From an uncultured Bacteroidota bacterium (GTDB lineage: Bacteria > Bacteroidota > Bacteroidia > Bacteroidales > 4484-276), in NCBI GenBank assembly GCA_903944895.1, contig CAJATL010000267.1, forward strand, positions 1-53,306: DNA of 53,306 nucleotides, read 5' to 3'. The notes beneath the pieces were generated by a model. That model was not told the DNA's origin. It saw only the letters and a program-made list of their open reading frames with translations, and searched no databases. Positions 10,149 to 18,974 of this stretch are shown here, piece by piece. The number at the start of each line of letters is the position of its first letter. Within the stretch, counting starts at the first letter, position 1. Position numbers and translations under genes: made by a program.

Positions 10149-10197
10149 AGTCACCCCGTGAAAATTATAAAACCGGAGATTAATTCACAGGGTGACT
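10149..10197 (-). terminator. Intrinsic terminator of giant gene 2
   Basis: The arms AGTCACCCCGTGAA and TTCACAGGGTGACT pair with one mismatch. Read on the minus strand the stem is followed by TTTTTT. It lies 11 nt downstream of the stop of giant gene 2 and is homologous to the hairpin at 2503-2551. Confidence 0.7.
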
Positions 10198-10207
10198 ACT
10201 TGAAAAA

Positions 10208-13200
10208 TTATTTAGTTACTGTAATCTTCACCGTACGAATTCCTTCATCCGTGGTAATCTTCACAAAATAAACACCACCGGCAAACGCTGAAACATTTAC
10301 CTGTAGCATTTTGCTGTCAATCATCGTATTCGAATAAACCGTCTGCCCGGTAAAATTCATCATTTCAACTGCTTTGATGGTGGAGGCAGATTCGATGATA
10401 AGAATTTCTTTAGCAGGATTCGGATAGACTTTCAAATTATCGCTATCCAGATTGGAAATTCCTGTAGCCGATATTTTCACCGAAGTAACCTCGGATAAAC
10501 CATTGTTTTCGAAATATCCGGGATTCATTTCGGTATTGTAGGCTACTTCCAGGTTGAATGTTTCCCCTGTCGAAGGACGGTATAATTGATAGTTGAGGAC
10601 TTCACCGGTTTCAAAACCGTCCTTTTCTGAGGAATAAGCATCATCACCATTCAGGTTAAGTGCAAAAGGCAACGAAGGATCAGTTATTTCAACTACTCCT
10701 GCACACCATCCTTCCTGCGTAAATCCACCAACAATATCACCCGTTTGGAAAGTTCTGTTTTGGAGATTAAAGGCAACCAGGTGCGATGCAGGCGTATTGA
10801 CAACTGTATTCCACGGCGTTGATAATGCCGGAATTTCTACCGGTTTACCTGAAGAAGAATTATCTGAAGGTATTGAGTAATCAATGCTTCCGGCGGTATT
10901 CATCCGGACATAATAGGCTTTTCCGGGTTGCACTGCTCCAATCGAATTGATCCCGTAAATCTTCCAGTAAACCCCCGAACCGGCAACTTCTTTTGCAATG
11001 GCAAAGCCGGGAACTCCCGCAAACAAACTTACGATATTATAATCCTGCTGACTGAGCACCGGGATCAGGTTCCAGCCCTGGTTGAGGTTAACCGTTTTGT
11101 TGACCACTTCACTTCCCCAGATTGGTAATCCCGAAGCTTCGGTTAGTTTTATGATATAACCGCTGTTGTTGTCCCAGTTCCCAATGGTATTTATGGGAAT
11201 TTCAGGATAATAAATTCCAGTCATGTTATAGGTGATCGCCAGATTGCCGAGAATCGGATTGTATATGGCTTCAACGGCAGGATTGGCCGGAATGATATGG
11301 CTCGAAATGCCACTCCAGCCATTGGGAATTGAGAGCAACTGACTTGTCATTACCGTTGTAAAAAGGATATCGTTTCCGTAGTAAGTACCGCTACTGGTTG
11401 TGGCGTAAGCCCTTACATGATAATTTGTGTTTGCATCCAGTCCGGTTATGCTGCTGGTGAAAGTACCAGTCCCTGAACCATCCGTGGTATGGCTGCCTGA
11501 AATACCCGGTTCCGGCCAAATACTCCAGCAAACGCCACGGGCAGTGATCGGTGGACCGCCAGTATAAATAATATTTCCTCCTGAAACTGCCGTTGTGGTT
11601 GTGATGGAAGAAGGCACCGTGGTTGTGAGTATTGCAGCGCCAACCCCGGTTACCTGGATATCGTCAATTGCCCAGTACCATGCAAATGACCCGGAATAAT
11701 TCCATTTGAATTTAACCTGACTTTGTCCCGCCAGGGCAGGGATGGACTGGGAAAATGTTTCAGGGTTAGCAGTGGTGGCAGTAAAGGTATGAATGATGTT
11801 CCAGCTTGCTCCGTTATTGACACTATAAAATAAGGTTGCAGCCGATGTGGAAAGACTTCGGTAAAAATGTTTGAAACTCAGGTTAACAGTCACATAACCG
11901 GTTAAGTCCATCATTGGGGATATCAGGTCGGCATCCTGAGTGTAATCCTGACCGTATCCGTCGCTGTTCAAAAAGGCATAATTCCCGGTGAGGACAGGAT
12001 TATTCGCTCCATATCCCGTTATCACCCCGAATTGCCACACCTGCCCTTCACCCCAGTTATCAACCTGCGACCAGCAATTGGGTTGGGAAGTTGTTGCAAA
12101 TCCTTCATTAAACGGCAGGGAAGCAATGACACATGGCGTTGAAAAGGAAATGTCGTTTCCATAATATGTTCCGGTACTGTTTGTGGCATAAGCGCGCACA
12201 TGATAGGCTGTACCGGGTGAAAGTCCTGTAATGTTGCTGGTAAAAACGCCGATGCCCGAACCATCATTTGTATGGTTTCCTGAAATAACCGGGTTGACCG
12301 AAGTTCCCCAGCAAACGCCGCGGCCACTAACGGAACCGCCTCCGCCTGAAGAAATATTTCCTCCTGAAACAGCGGCAGATGTTGTGATGGAGGCAGGTAT
12401 AGTTGTAGAAAGGACAGGAATTGCAATTACACCGGTAATATTGATATCATCAATAGCCCACAAATCAATAATTCCGCTACCATTCCATTTGAATCTGACC
12501 TGGTTATGTCCTGCTACGGCAGGAACGGATACGGAAAAAATTTCGGGGTTTGGAGTAGTTGAACTGAAGGTTTGTATGATGACCCATGTTGCTCCATCAT
12601 TGACGCTATATGATAAATATCCTGCTCCTCCTGCTCCTAAAGTTTCGAAATAATGATTGAACCCTATTATAACATCCGAATACCCTGATAAATCAAAAAG
12701 AGTTGAAACCAAATCGGATTTGTCTCTAAAAAAGTCACTTATAAAAAATGCATAATTTCCTGTAAGGGCAGGGAAGGTGCCTGAACCTGTAAATACGCCG
12801 AATTCCCATCCTGGCGTATAGTTAATTTCGTGCTCAACCTGTGTCCAGCAATTGGGTAAGGAGGCCGTGGCAAATCCTTCATAATAGGGCAGAATATAGG
12901 ATGGGCAAGCCGCTGCAAAACATATATCGTTTCCATAAACGGTTCCGTTGCTGTTGGTGGCATAAGCTCTCACATGATAATATGTTCCGGCTGTAAGGCC
13001 GGTAATGCTGCTGGTGAATGAACCGGTACCGGAACCATCGGTTGTGTGGTTGCCGGCCACGGTGGGGAGTATCGTAAGTCCCCAACATATGCCCCTGGCT
13101 GTAATGATTGAACCCCCGTCTGAAAGGATGTTCCCTCCTGAAGTTGCAGAAGTAGTTGTAATGGAAGAAGGCTGGGTTGTTGAAATGGTTGCAACATCTC

Positions 13201-16200
13201 CTGTTATCAGCAGGTCATGGATTTCCCACAGTTCTCCTGTCCCTCCATAATAGTTGGTTTTGGTTTTGCCGAAACTCCATTTAAACCTGACCTGGTTTTG
13301 TCCATCTACAGCAGGGATGTATTGCGAAAATGTTGCCGGGTTTGTGGTAGTTGTGTCGAAGGTTTGAATGGCTGTCCACGTAGCGCCATTATCAATACTA
13401 TATGATATTGTAGCGCTCATACTATTTATTTTCTTAAAGTAATGATTGAAATTTAATAGAACTGACGAAAATCCTGATAAATTCAAAAGTGGAGAAATCA
13501 GGTCAGCGTAATACAGATCAGGCCAACCAGCAATAATGGCATGTCCATTTCCCCCGAAGTACCAACGTGCACACCAGGGATAGTCAGCAACCTGGTACCA
13601 ACAACCGGGCATTGAAGCTGTTGAAAATTCTTCACTATATGGAAGGGTATAGATGGGACATGCTGTAAAAGGGACATCATTTCCATAAACAGTGTCATCA
13701 ATAACTGTGGCGTATGCCCTTACATGATAGAGCGAATCGGCTGAAAGTCCTGTAATGGTGCTGATGAAACGGTTGCCCTCTAATCCAACCGTAGTGTGGT
13801 TGCCGTCTATGGTCGGGTTTAGCGATGTACCCCAGCAGACACCCCTTGTTAAGACCGCCAAAACTCCCCAGCGGATATGTCCGCCTGAAATTGCAGAAGA
13901 CGCGGTTACTGAAGAAGGCGCTGTGGTTATGACGACCTGATCTCCTGGGAAAGGAAAATAAACGCCAATTGTATCAGATGATGGTTCACAAAGGACAGTA
14001 TTGTTACCCGTGTAGTTGAAAATATCGGTTATATAGTAACGAAAGACAGTTCCTGGTGGTGTAGTTGGGGGATGCGCATCAGTATAATTTGTCCCGGTTA
14101 CTGTTTCAACATTAATTTTGACAAACGGACTCCAAAAACTATTATCTATTAATTCACCACGAAACACATTATGACCTGATAAAGAGCCTGAGTTTAAACA
14201 TCCTGGCGCAGTCCAGGAGAGTGTTGTGTAAAGGCCGCTCTGGGTGACTGCCAGCGCTGTTGGTGGGTGACATTCTGAATAGGTACAGATGTTATCCACA
14301 TACCAGTGAAGTATATCTGCAGAATTCACGCCATTGGCTCTGAAACGGAACTTATAAGGAAGGCCTTGTACAGCGCTGATGTCGTAGTGTTTACTTGTCC
14401 AGTCAAGGTTACCATTATTTACAAGTTCGTCAGCCTGGTGCCAGGTATTGTTGTAATACACCTCTATTGCCAATTTTTCGTTAGAGGTCATATTACGGTC
14501 AACTAATTTATAGTCAAAATCAAGCCAGATGGTGGCGCATGTCCATTGACTCGCATCAATGGCCGGACTCTCCAGACTATAACTGTAATTGGTACTTATC
14601 GGCGCCCAGGAGAAATCGACTCCCGGAGCCGGATTTCCTACTCCCGTATTGTAGATCCAGTTGCCTTGTCCGGTTGTTCCAAAGGACCAGTTATTCACTG
14701 TAAAACTTCCCCAATCCCAATCTTCGCAGAATGGCATCTGATCATAGTTCAATGTTACACATTGCGGGCCTTCCGGTAAAGATGAATCAAACTGTCCCGG
14801 GAAACCAAATTCTAAAAGATTATAAAATGCTTCTACCCTATAGCACCATTTGCCTGGTTCAAGATTATAGTCATAGTAAATGGGATTTTCCCAAGGCGGA
14901 TATGTACCAGGAATTACTACCCCAATAAATGCCCATGGGCCACCAGTTCCACCTTGCGAACGGTAAATGCGGTATTCCAAAAGGCCTGTTGCCAATGGAG
15001 CATATAGTTCCACGCCAGGATTGGCTATTGGTGCAAGTTCACTTTCAAGGCTTTGTGATACGATAGCTGGATTAGCAATAACCATGGTCTGGGTTGCTGA
15101 TACATCAGGGATAATACCCTGAGGTCCAATTGCTACATTGGCGCCATCAATGATTCCGCAAGCCTGCAGGCAGAAAACGCCGGGAGAAACTCCAGCGTAA
15201 GCCGGCCATGGTGTCCATGTGGTACCATCATAAGCATAAGAAAGATTCTGTGATGCATTTGGGCCATTCTGGTCATACCCCAGCCATTGGGTATCGCCGG
15301 TAAAGTTATTCCATTTTACCATACAATAGAATGGTCCTGTAAATGGGATAATATGCTCCAATTGTAAAAAGAAAGACCAATATCCTACTGGTGCAGGGAT
15401 CGGAGGATTGAAGATCTGTGATGAACCGAGCAGAACACCTGCCATGCTGAATACATCAATCCGGAAGTTCTGGTTGGTAGCAGATGCATTGTTCCACCAC
15501 ATCATCTTGAAGGAGGTTATTGTACCATTGTCTGCTACCGGCACGGGCATTTTATTGCCTAACCAGCATACAATACCAGGAATGAAGGCTTCTCCTTTTT
15601 CCATTGTACCATCGTCGTATTCGTAACATTTAATTTCCCCTGAATTACACAGAGGTTCCTGCCAGGTCAATAAGGTTGCATCATAAATTCCCGTAACGGT
15701 AAATTGTCTGGGCGGACACAGAAAGTACGAAATAAAGGTGCGACAGGATTTGTTAGAGATGCCGTTTCCATAAACAGCTTCTACACATGCAGTGAAGTGC
15801 TGACCATAAACTACCCGGGCAGATGGGATCGTGAAGACTGTATCAGTTGTGGTCCCGATCAAAACGTTGTTCAGGAAGAAATTGTAACCAAAAAAACAGA
15901 GGTCCTGTTCAATGCGGGATAAACTTGCCACCACACTGATGTTATCAATGCTCCAGTAGTTGATATCATAGCTGTCGCCACCTGAAGCATGAAAGCGAAT
16001 TTTGAAAGCCATGTCTGTATATGATGAAATATCTAATGATTCAGTTGTCCAGGGGATGTTGCCCCCCTGGTTGGTGTAATTTTTCAATACATGCCACATT
16101 GAACCATCCCACAGTTCCACAGCCATGGTGTTTTCGGTTGTTGTTGCATAATTATCGAGGAAAATATCGAAATTCAGTTTTAACACCGGGGAATGCAGCC

Positions 16201-16792
16201 CTGTGAGTTCCTTGCTCGTAAGATATACGTTATAATTTGTTGCCTGCGGTGACCAGAAGAACATCACTGCGGGTTGTGGATTACCCAATCCCGGGTTCAT
16301 TTGCCAGTTGGTACCACCGGAAGTAGTCCAGCCATTGGTGGTCAGGCTTCCGCCTGACCAGTTTTCATCGAGGATCGTTTCAGAATATACAGGCGGGCTC
16401 CAGGTTGCCAGTAAACTTTTGTTATTTATCTTTAAGTTTGATGGGGCTGTTAGTTTTTTTATCAAACCCGCATTGATGGTCATATCTCCCCCAATTGTAA
16501 CAGTCCCTTGTCCCCAGGATTCGTAGCCAAATTTTATCACCGATACCATGTAGCTGCCATACAATACCTCCTGGAAGGTTTCTGTACCTTCAGCACCCAT
16601 TGTTATCTGGTAGGAAGGGTCTTCCTCGTAAGTGTTGTCCAGCATTATGACTGTGCCAGATGTATTATCTGCTGGACAACTCAGGGTTACGTTTACTGTT
16701 ACAGCAGCATAGCCCGTGGGAGGCATTTGTGCTGAATTTACTGTTAAAGTGATGGTAATCAGGATTATGGTAAGGTAAACTATTCTTTTCAT
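10208..16792 (-). CDS. Giant secreted adhesin-like protein 2 (T9SS cargo, 2194 aa)
   Basis: Paralogue of the adjacent downstream giant. The ATG at 16792 gives the signal peptide MKRIVYLTIILITITLTVNSA. The first ~300 and last ~600 residues are nearly the same as in giant 1, while the middle differs. Order: regulatory-like beta domain; MAM/jelly-roll (about 137); a ~170-residue insertion at about 387-557 absent from giant 1 (CYEYDDGTMEKGEA to FCLQACGII), itself jelly-roll-like; a second MAM domain (about 687); then three 'choice-of-anchor J' units (about 1047, 1300, 1560) alternating with four RGVCW Fn3-like domains. The end is the WSGISS module (about 1824), an IVGGF beta domain and a T9SS type A domain (YPNPAKE to TVKITVTK). 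No enzyme motif was seen; surface adhesion is inferred. Confidence 0.85.
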   Translation of the reverse strand: MKRIVYLTIILITITLTVNSAQMPPTGYAAVTVNVTLSCPADNTSGTVIMLDNTYEEDPSYQITMGAEGTETFQEVLYGSYMVSVIKFGYESWGQGTVTIGGDMTINAGLIKKLTAPSNLKINNKSLLATWSPPVYSETILDENWSGGSLTTNGWTTSGGTNWQMNPGLGNPQPAVMFFWSPQATNYNVYLTSKELTGLHSPVLKLNFDIFLDNYATTTENTMAVELWDGSMWHVLKNYTNQGGNIPWTTESLDISSYTDMAFKIRFHASGGDSYDINYWSIDNISVVASLSRIEQDLCFFGYNFFLNNVLIGTTTDTVFTIPSARVVYGQHFTACVEAVYGNGISNKSCRTFISYFLCPPRQFTVTGIYDATLLTWQEPLCNSGEIKCYEYDDGTMEKGEAFIPGIVCWLGNKMPVPVADNGTITSFKMMWWNNASATNQNFRIDVFSMAGVLLGSSQIFNPPIPAPVGYWSFFLQLEHIIPFTGPFYCMVKWNNFTGDTQWLGYDQNGPNASQNLSYAYDGTTWTPWPAYAGVSPGVFCLQACGIIDGANVAIGPQGIIPDVSATQTMVIANPAIVSQSLESELAPIANPGVELYAPLATGLLEYRIYRSQGGTGGPWAFIGVVIPGTYPPWENPIYYDYNLEPGKWCYRVEAFYNLLEFGFPGQFDSSLPEGPQCVTLNYDQMPFCEDWDWGSFTVNNWSFGTTGQGNWIYNTGVGNPAPGVDFSWAPISTNYSYSLESPAIDASQWTCATIWLDFDYKLVDRNMTSNEKLAIEVYYNNTWHQADELVNNGNLDWTSKHYDISAVQGLPYKFRFRANGVNSADILHWYVDNICTYSECHPPTALAVTQSGLYTTLSWTAPGCLNSGSLSGHNVFRGELIDNSFWSPFVKINVETVTGTNYTDAHPPTTPPGTVFRYYITDIFNYTGNNTVLCEPSSDTIGVYFPFPGDQVVITTAPSSVTASSAISGGHIRWGVLAVLTRGVCWGTSLNPTIDGNHTTVGLEGNRFISTITGLSADSLYHVRAYATVIDDTVYGNDVPFTACPIYTLPYSEEFSTASMPGCWYQVADYPWCARWYFGGNGHAIIAGWPDLYYADLISPLLNLSGFSSVLLNFNHYFKKINSMSATISYSIDNGATWTAIQTFDTTTTNPATFSQYIPAVDGQNQVRFKWSFGKTKTNYYGGTGELWEIHDLLITGDVATISTTQPSSITTTSATSGGNILSDGGSIITARGICWGLTILPTVAGNHTTDGSGTGSFTSSITGLTAGTYYHVRAYATNSNGTVYGNDICFAAACPSYILPYYEGFATASLPNCWTQVEHEINYTPGWEFGVFTGSGTFPALTGNYAFFISDFFRDKSDLVSTLFDLSGYSDVIIGFNHYFETLGAGGAGYLSYSVNDGATWVIIQTFSSTTPNPEIFSVSVPAVAGHNQVRFKWNGSGIIDLWAIDDINITGVIAIPVLSTTIPASITTSAAVSGGNISSGGGGSVSGRGVCWGTSVNPVISGNHTNDGSGIGVFTSNITGLSPGTAYHVRAYATNSTGTYYGNDISFSTPCVIASLPFNEGFATTSQPNCWSQVDNWGEGQVWQFGVITGYGANNPVLTGNYAFLNSDGYGQDYTQDADLISPMMDLTGYVTVNLSFKHFYRSLSTSAATLFYSVNNGASWNIIHTFTATTANPETFSQSIPALAGQSQVKFKWNYSGSFAWYWAIDDIQVTGVGAAILTTTVPSSITTTTAVSGGNIIYTGGPPITARGVCWSIWPEPGISGSHTTDGSGTGTFTSSITGLDANTNYHVRAYATTSSGTYYGNDILFTTVMTSQLLSIPNGWSGISSHIIPANPAVEAIYNPILGNLAITYNMTGIYYPEIPINTIGNWDNNSGYIIKLTEASGLPIWGSEVVNKTVNLNQGWNLIPVLSQQDYNIVSLFAGVPGFAIAKEVAGSGVYWKIYGINSIGAVQPGKAYYVRMNTAGSIDYSIPSDNSSSGKPVEIPALSTPWNTVVNTPASHLVAFNLQNRTFQTGDIVGGFTQEGWCAGVVEITDPSLPFALNLNGDDAYSSEKDGFETGEVLNYQLYRPSTGETFNLEVAYNTEMNPGYFENNGLSEVTSVKISATGISNLDSDNLKVYPNPAKEILIIESASTIKAVEMMNFTGQTVYSNTMIDSKMLQVNVSAFAGGVYFVKITTDEGIRTVKITVTK

Positions 16793-16855
16793 ACAATTAA
16801 TTATTTGAGTGGTTTTTAATTTCCTTTTATGCTGTAAAATTTGAATTTCAAGAAA

Positions 16856-16886
16856 CAAATGTAAACTATTAAATATGATAAGTCAA
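16856..16886 (-). promoter_or_regulatory. Promoter of giant gene 2
   Basis: On the minus strand TTG (complement of 16884-16886), 20 nt, then TACATTTG (complement of 16856-16863). It is nearly identical to the giant gene 1 promoter, including the spacer. Confidence 0.65.
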
Positions 16887-16895
16887 GCGGGAATT

Positions 16896-16958
16896 GATAA
16901 CCAGTCGGATTTATTTGATAACCGGTAGGATTTTGACCACAGTTGGCGATTTGTTTAA
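16896..16958 (-). promoter_or_regulatory. Three-unit 21-bp phased repeat upstream of giant gene 2
   Basis: Units start at 16896, 16917 and 16938 (cores GATAACCAGTCGGATTT, GATAACCGGTAGGATTT, CACAGTTGGCGATTTG). Unit 1 is the same as in giant 1; units 2 and 3 have diverged but keep the 21-bp register and the 10-bp distance to the -33 box. Confidence 0.55.
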
Positions 16959-17110
16959 AAATACGGGATCGAAATCAGGGTGCAAACAAAGGGAAGGTTT
17001 TCCTTTTAAATGCTTTAGTGATGAGGCTAAGAAAAATCTGTCAGAATTTGGTGGGCCAAAATGATTTTTAGTCTGTTTTGAAAGAATCAATTTTTCAATC
17101 TGAAAGCAAA
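16959..17110. other. Rest of the 318-bp gap 16793-17110: nothing recognised
   Basis: This stretch lies between the giant 2 regulatory array and the 3' end of the 617-aa T9SS gene. No gene, strong hairpin or promoter box was seen. The open frame at 16911-17114 has no plausible protein features. Confidence 0.4.
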
Positions 17111-18964
17111 TCACAACCTGATAATTTTTTTGGTCATTGATGACCGCTCCGTTTTGAAAGTAAAAAAATAGACCCCTTTTTTCAGGCTTGTTAAATTAAT
17201 TTTGTTGATGTCGTTTTTATGAAGTTGCCCTTTTTTCATAATTTTTCCATGAATGTCAAAAACAACGTAGTCTGCCATTTTACCGGGAAACGTAAACTCA
17301 ACTTCCACATAGTCGTTAAAAGGGTTTGGATAAATTGTTACACCAGATGTCGGTGGGAAAGGTTCGTAAGTTCCTGCCGAAAGTTCATAAAATTCCCTCA
17401 CATCGGCAATGCGCTCTTCCAATAATCCAACACTGGACAGGTTGTTTCCCGGATAATCCCTTGCAAATACCAGCGCAATCTCAAATTCGAGCATATCGCC
17501 GGGATTAAAACTGTATGGTCCTGACGAAAATATGCCTCTCCGGTCGCCGGGTTCGCTTCCAACGCCAGGTTCTGTCCACCCTTCACCAGAATGAGGGTTT
17601 CCCGAAAAGGCAAAATCTGTTTCAACCTCTCCGCCGTAGCCGTTTCCGCCATAGGTTAAATGCGTGAGATCGCGCCAGATGTTTTTCATGTAGTTGTAAT
17701 ATTCGGCTGGTGAATAGGGGTCGGATGTAGGGGAAGCTGCGTAGGACTGGAAATTGATAAAGCCATTCATGTCAAAATTCAGGCAGGTCAAACCCTGGGC
17801 AGGCGGGTGTAAACCATATTCACCTGCGACACCGGAACCATCCATTTCGAAGCCGTTGTAAACATAAACTGCATCAAGTAATGAATCGCAGCCGATAAAA
17901 TCATCAAAAGCGAAACCAAGGTCATAATCAAGATATCCGGCTGTGTAAATATCGCTGTAAAAGTTTTCAGACCGGTTAAAAACTTTATAATCAGCAAAAA
18001 CTGTTGAAAAGAGCGCAGAATCGTCCGGGTGATCGAAAGCGTAGAACAAGGCATGAACCTCGATTCCCATTTTTTCGGATCCCGAATTATGGTGCGCCCC
18101 CCTGTGATCGTTATAAATGAAAAAAATTGCCTGATCGCCTTTGATGAGCGGGAAATCGCCCCGAAGCGCATCATAACTTCCATCATCATCAACATCAAAA
18201 TAGGGCGCCAGTTCCCATGTCTGACCCAGTGTTGTATCGCCGTTCCCAGGCCATTCGACGATGTTTTTTATGGGCACATAATCCGGATCATTCCAATGTA
18301 ACCGATGAAAATCAATTTCTGTCTGATTGAGTTTCCAAACCCTGTTCCACTTGATATCATAATCGGTCGAATAATAAACGCTATCCATCACCGGCCCCTG
18401 AAAATAGTCAGAACCTGTAAAGTTGTATTTGTCCGTGGCTACCCTGACATTGCCTTGTTCATCCATTCCACCCATCCATAACGACATAGAAAAAACCGAC
18501 ATAATCCCCGAATTTGCAGGAACTTCAAAATAGGGTGTTGAGTTAAAATCCCAGAATTGAATATTGGCAGCATAGATCCTGCAATGTACATTGTTGATAT
18601 CCAGAATTTCGATTCCTCTGTTTTCGACCTGGATAAACGCGATCGCAAAACTGGACATCAAGCCGTTTTCGATATCTTTGATCCTGTACCTGATCAGGTC
18701 GGTTCCGTGGAAAGATGCATCCGGCGTATAAATGATAATGCTGTCGTTAAAGGTTGTAATACTGTGAACAGATTGCAAAACCTGAATGATTTTGAAAGGA
18801 TTTCCCTGCCAGGCAAAGTCGTTGCGGCAAACATAAAAAGTATCGGTTTTCAACGAAAAACCATTCAGATAATCGTCTTCGGCAACCGGGGGTTTTTCCT
18901 GTGAAAATAATCCGGCAACGGGAATAAACACCAGCAAAACAATGATTGTAAGCTGTCTTTTCAT
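17111..18964 (-). CDS. Secreted T9SS cargo protein of unknown function (617 aa)
   Basis: A signal peptide (MKRQLTIIVLLVFIPVAGLFSQ) precedes a cadherin-like/Ig segment at about 27-115 (PVAEDDYLNGFSLKTDTFYV, then YTPDASFHGTDLIRYRIKD). A large central region (about 120-530) is rich in Asp, Tyr and Trp, with motifs such as WNDPDYVPIKNIVEWPGNGD and YFDVDDDGSYDALRGDFP. The latter suggests calcium-binding loops. The last ~80 residues are a T9SS type A sorting domain (IYPNPFNDYVEVEF to SSMTKKIIRL). The ATG has a clear GGAGG Shine-Dalgarno 5 nt upstream, unusual in this window. It starts 10 nt after the C10 protease stop, so the two are very likely cotranscribed. I do not recognise the central domain or assign an activity. 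Confidence 0.75.
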   Translation of the reverse strand: MKRQLTIIVLLVFIPVAGLFSQEKPPVAEDDYLNGFSLKTDTFYVCRNDFAWQGNPFKIIQVLQSVHSITTFNDSIIIYTPDASFHGTDLIRYRIKDIENGLMSSFAIAFIQVENRGIEILDINNVHCRIYAANIQFWDFNSTPYFEVPANSGIMSVFSMSLWMGGMDEQGNVRVATDKYNFTGSDYFQGPVMDSVYYSTDYDIKWNRVWKLNQTEIDFHRLHWNDPDYVPIKNIVEWPGNGDTTLGQTWELAPYFDVDDDGSYDALRGDFPLIKGDQAIFFIYNDHRGAHHNSGSEKMGIEVHALFYAFDHPDDSALFSTVFADYKVFNRSENFYSDIYTAGYLDYDLGFAFDDFIGCDSLLDAVYVYNGFEMDGSGVAGEYGLHPPAQGLTCLNFDMNGFINFQSYAASPTSDPYSPAEYYNYMKNIWRDLTHLTYGGNGYGGEVETDFAFSGNPHSGEGWTEPGVGSEPGDRRGIFSSGPYSFNPGDMLEFEIALVFARDYPGNNLSSVGLLEERIADVREFYELSAGTYEPFPPTSGVTIYPNPFNDYVEVEFTFPGKMADYVVFDIHGKIMKKGQLHKNDINKINLTSLKKGVYFFTFKTERSSMTKKIIRL

Positions 18965-18974
18965 CTGGCCTCCT

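Larger units (their letters stand above)
2503..16958 (-). repeat. Tandem duplication of a whole transcription unit (two copies)
   Basis: Copy 1 spans 2503-10146 and copy 2 spans 10149-16958. Each holds, in the same order, a terminator hairpin, a giant T9SS gene, a TTG-N20-TACATTTG promoter and the 21-bp array. Nucleotide similarity is very high at both ends (for example 2570-4500 against 10215-12120, and 8100-10100 against 14290-16915) and low in the middle, where the copies differ in domain number. Confidence 0.8.

Noticed and set aside
12231-12653. 140-aa plus-strand frame within giant gene 2
   Set aside because: It is the antisense frame of the repeated RGVCW Fn3-like units, which leave open antisense frames throughout both giants.
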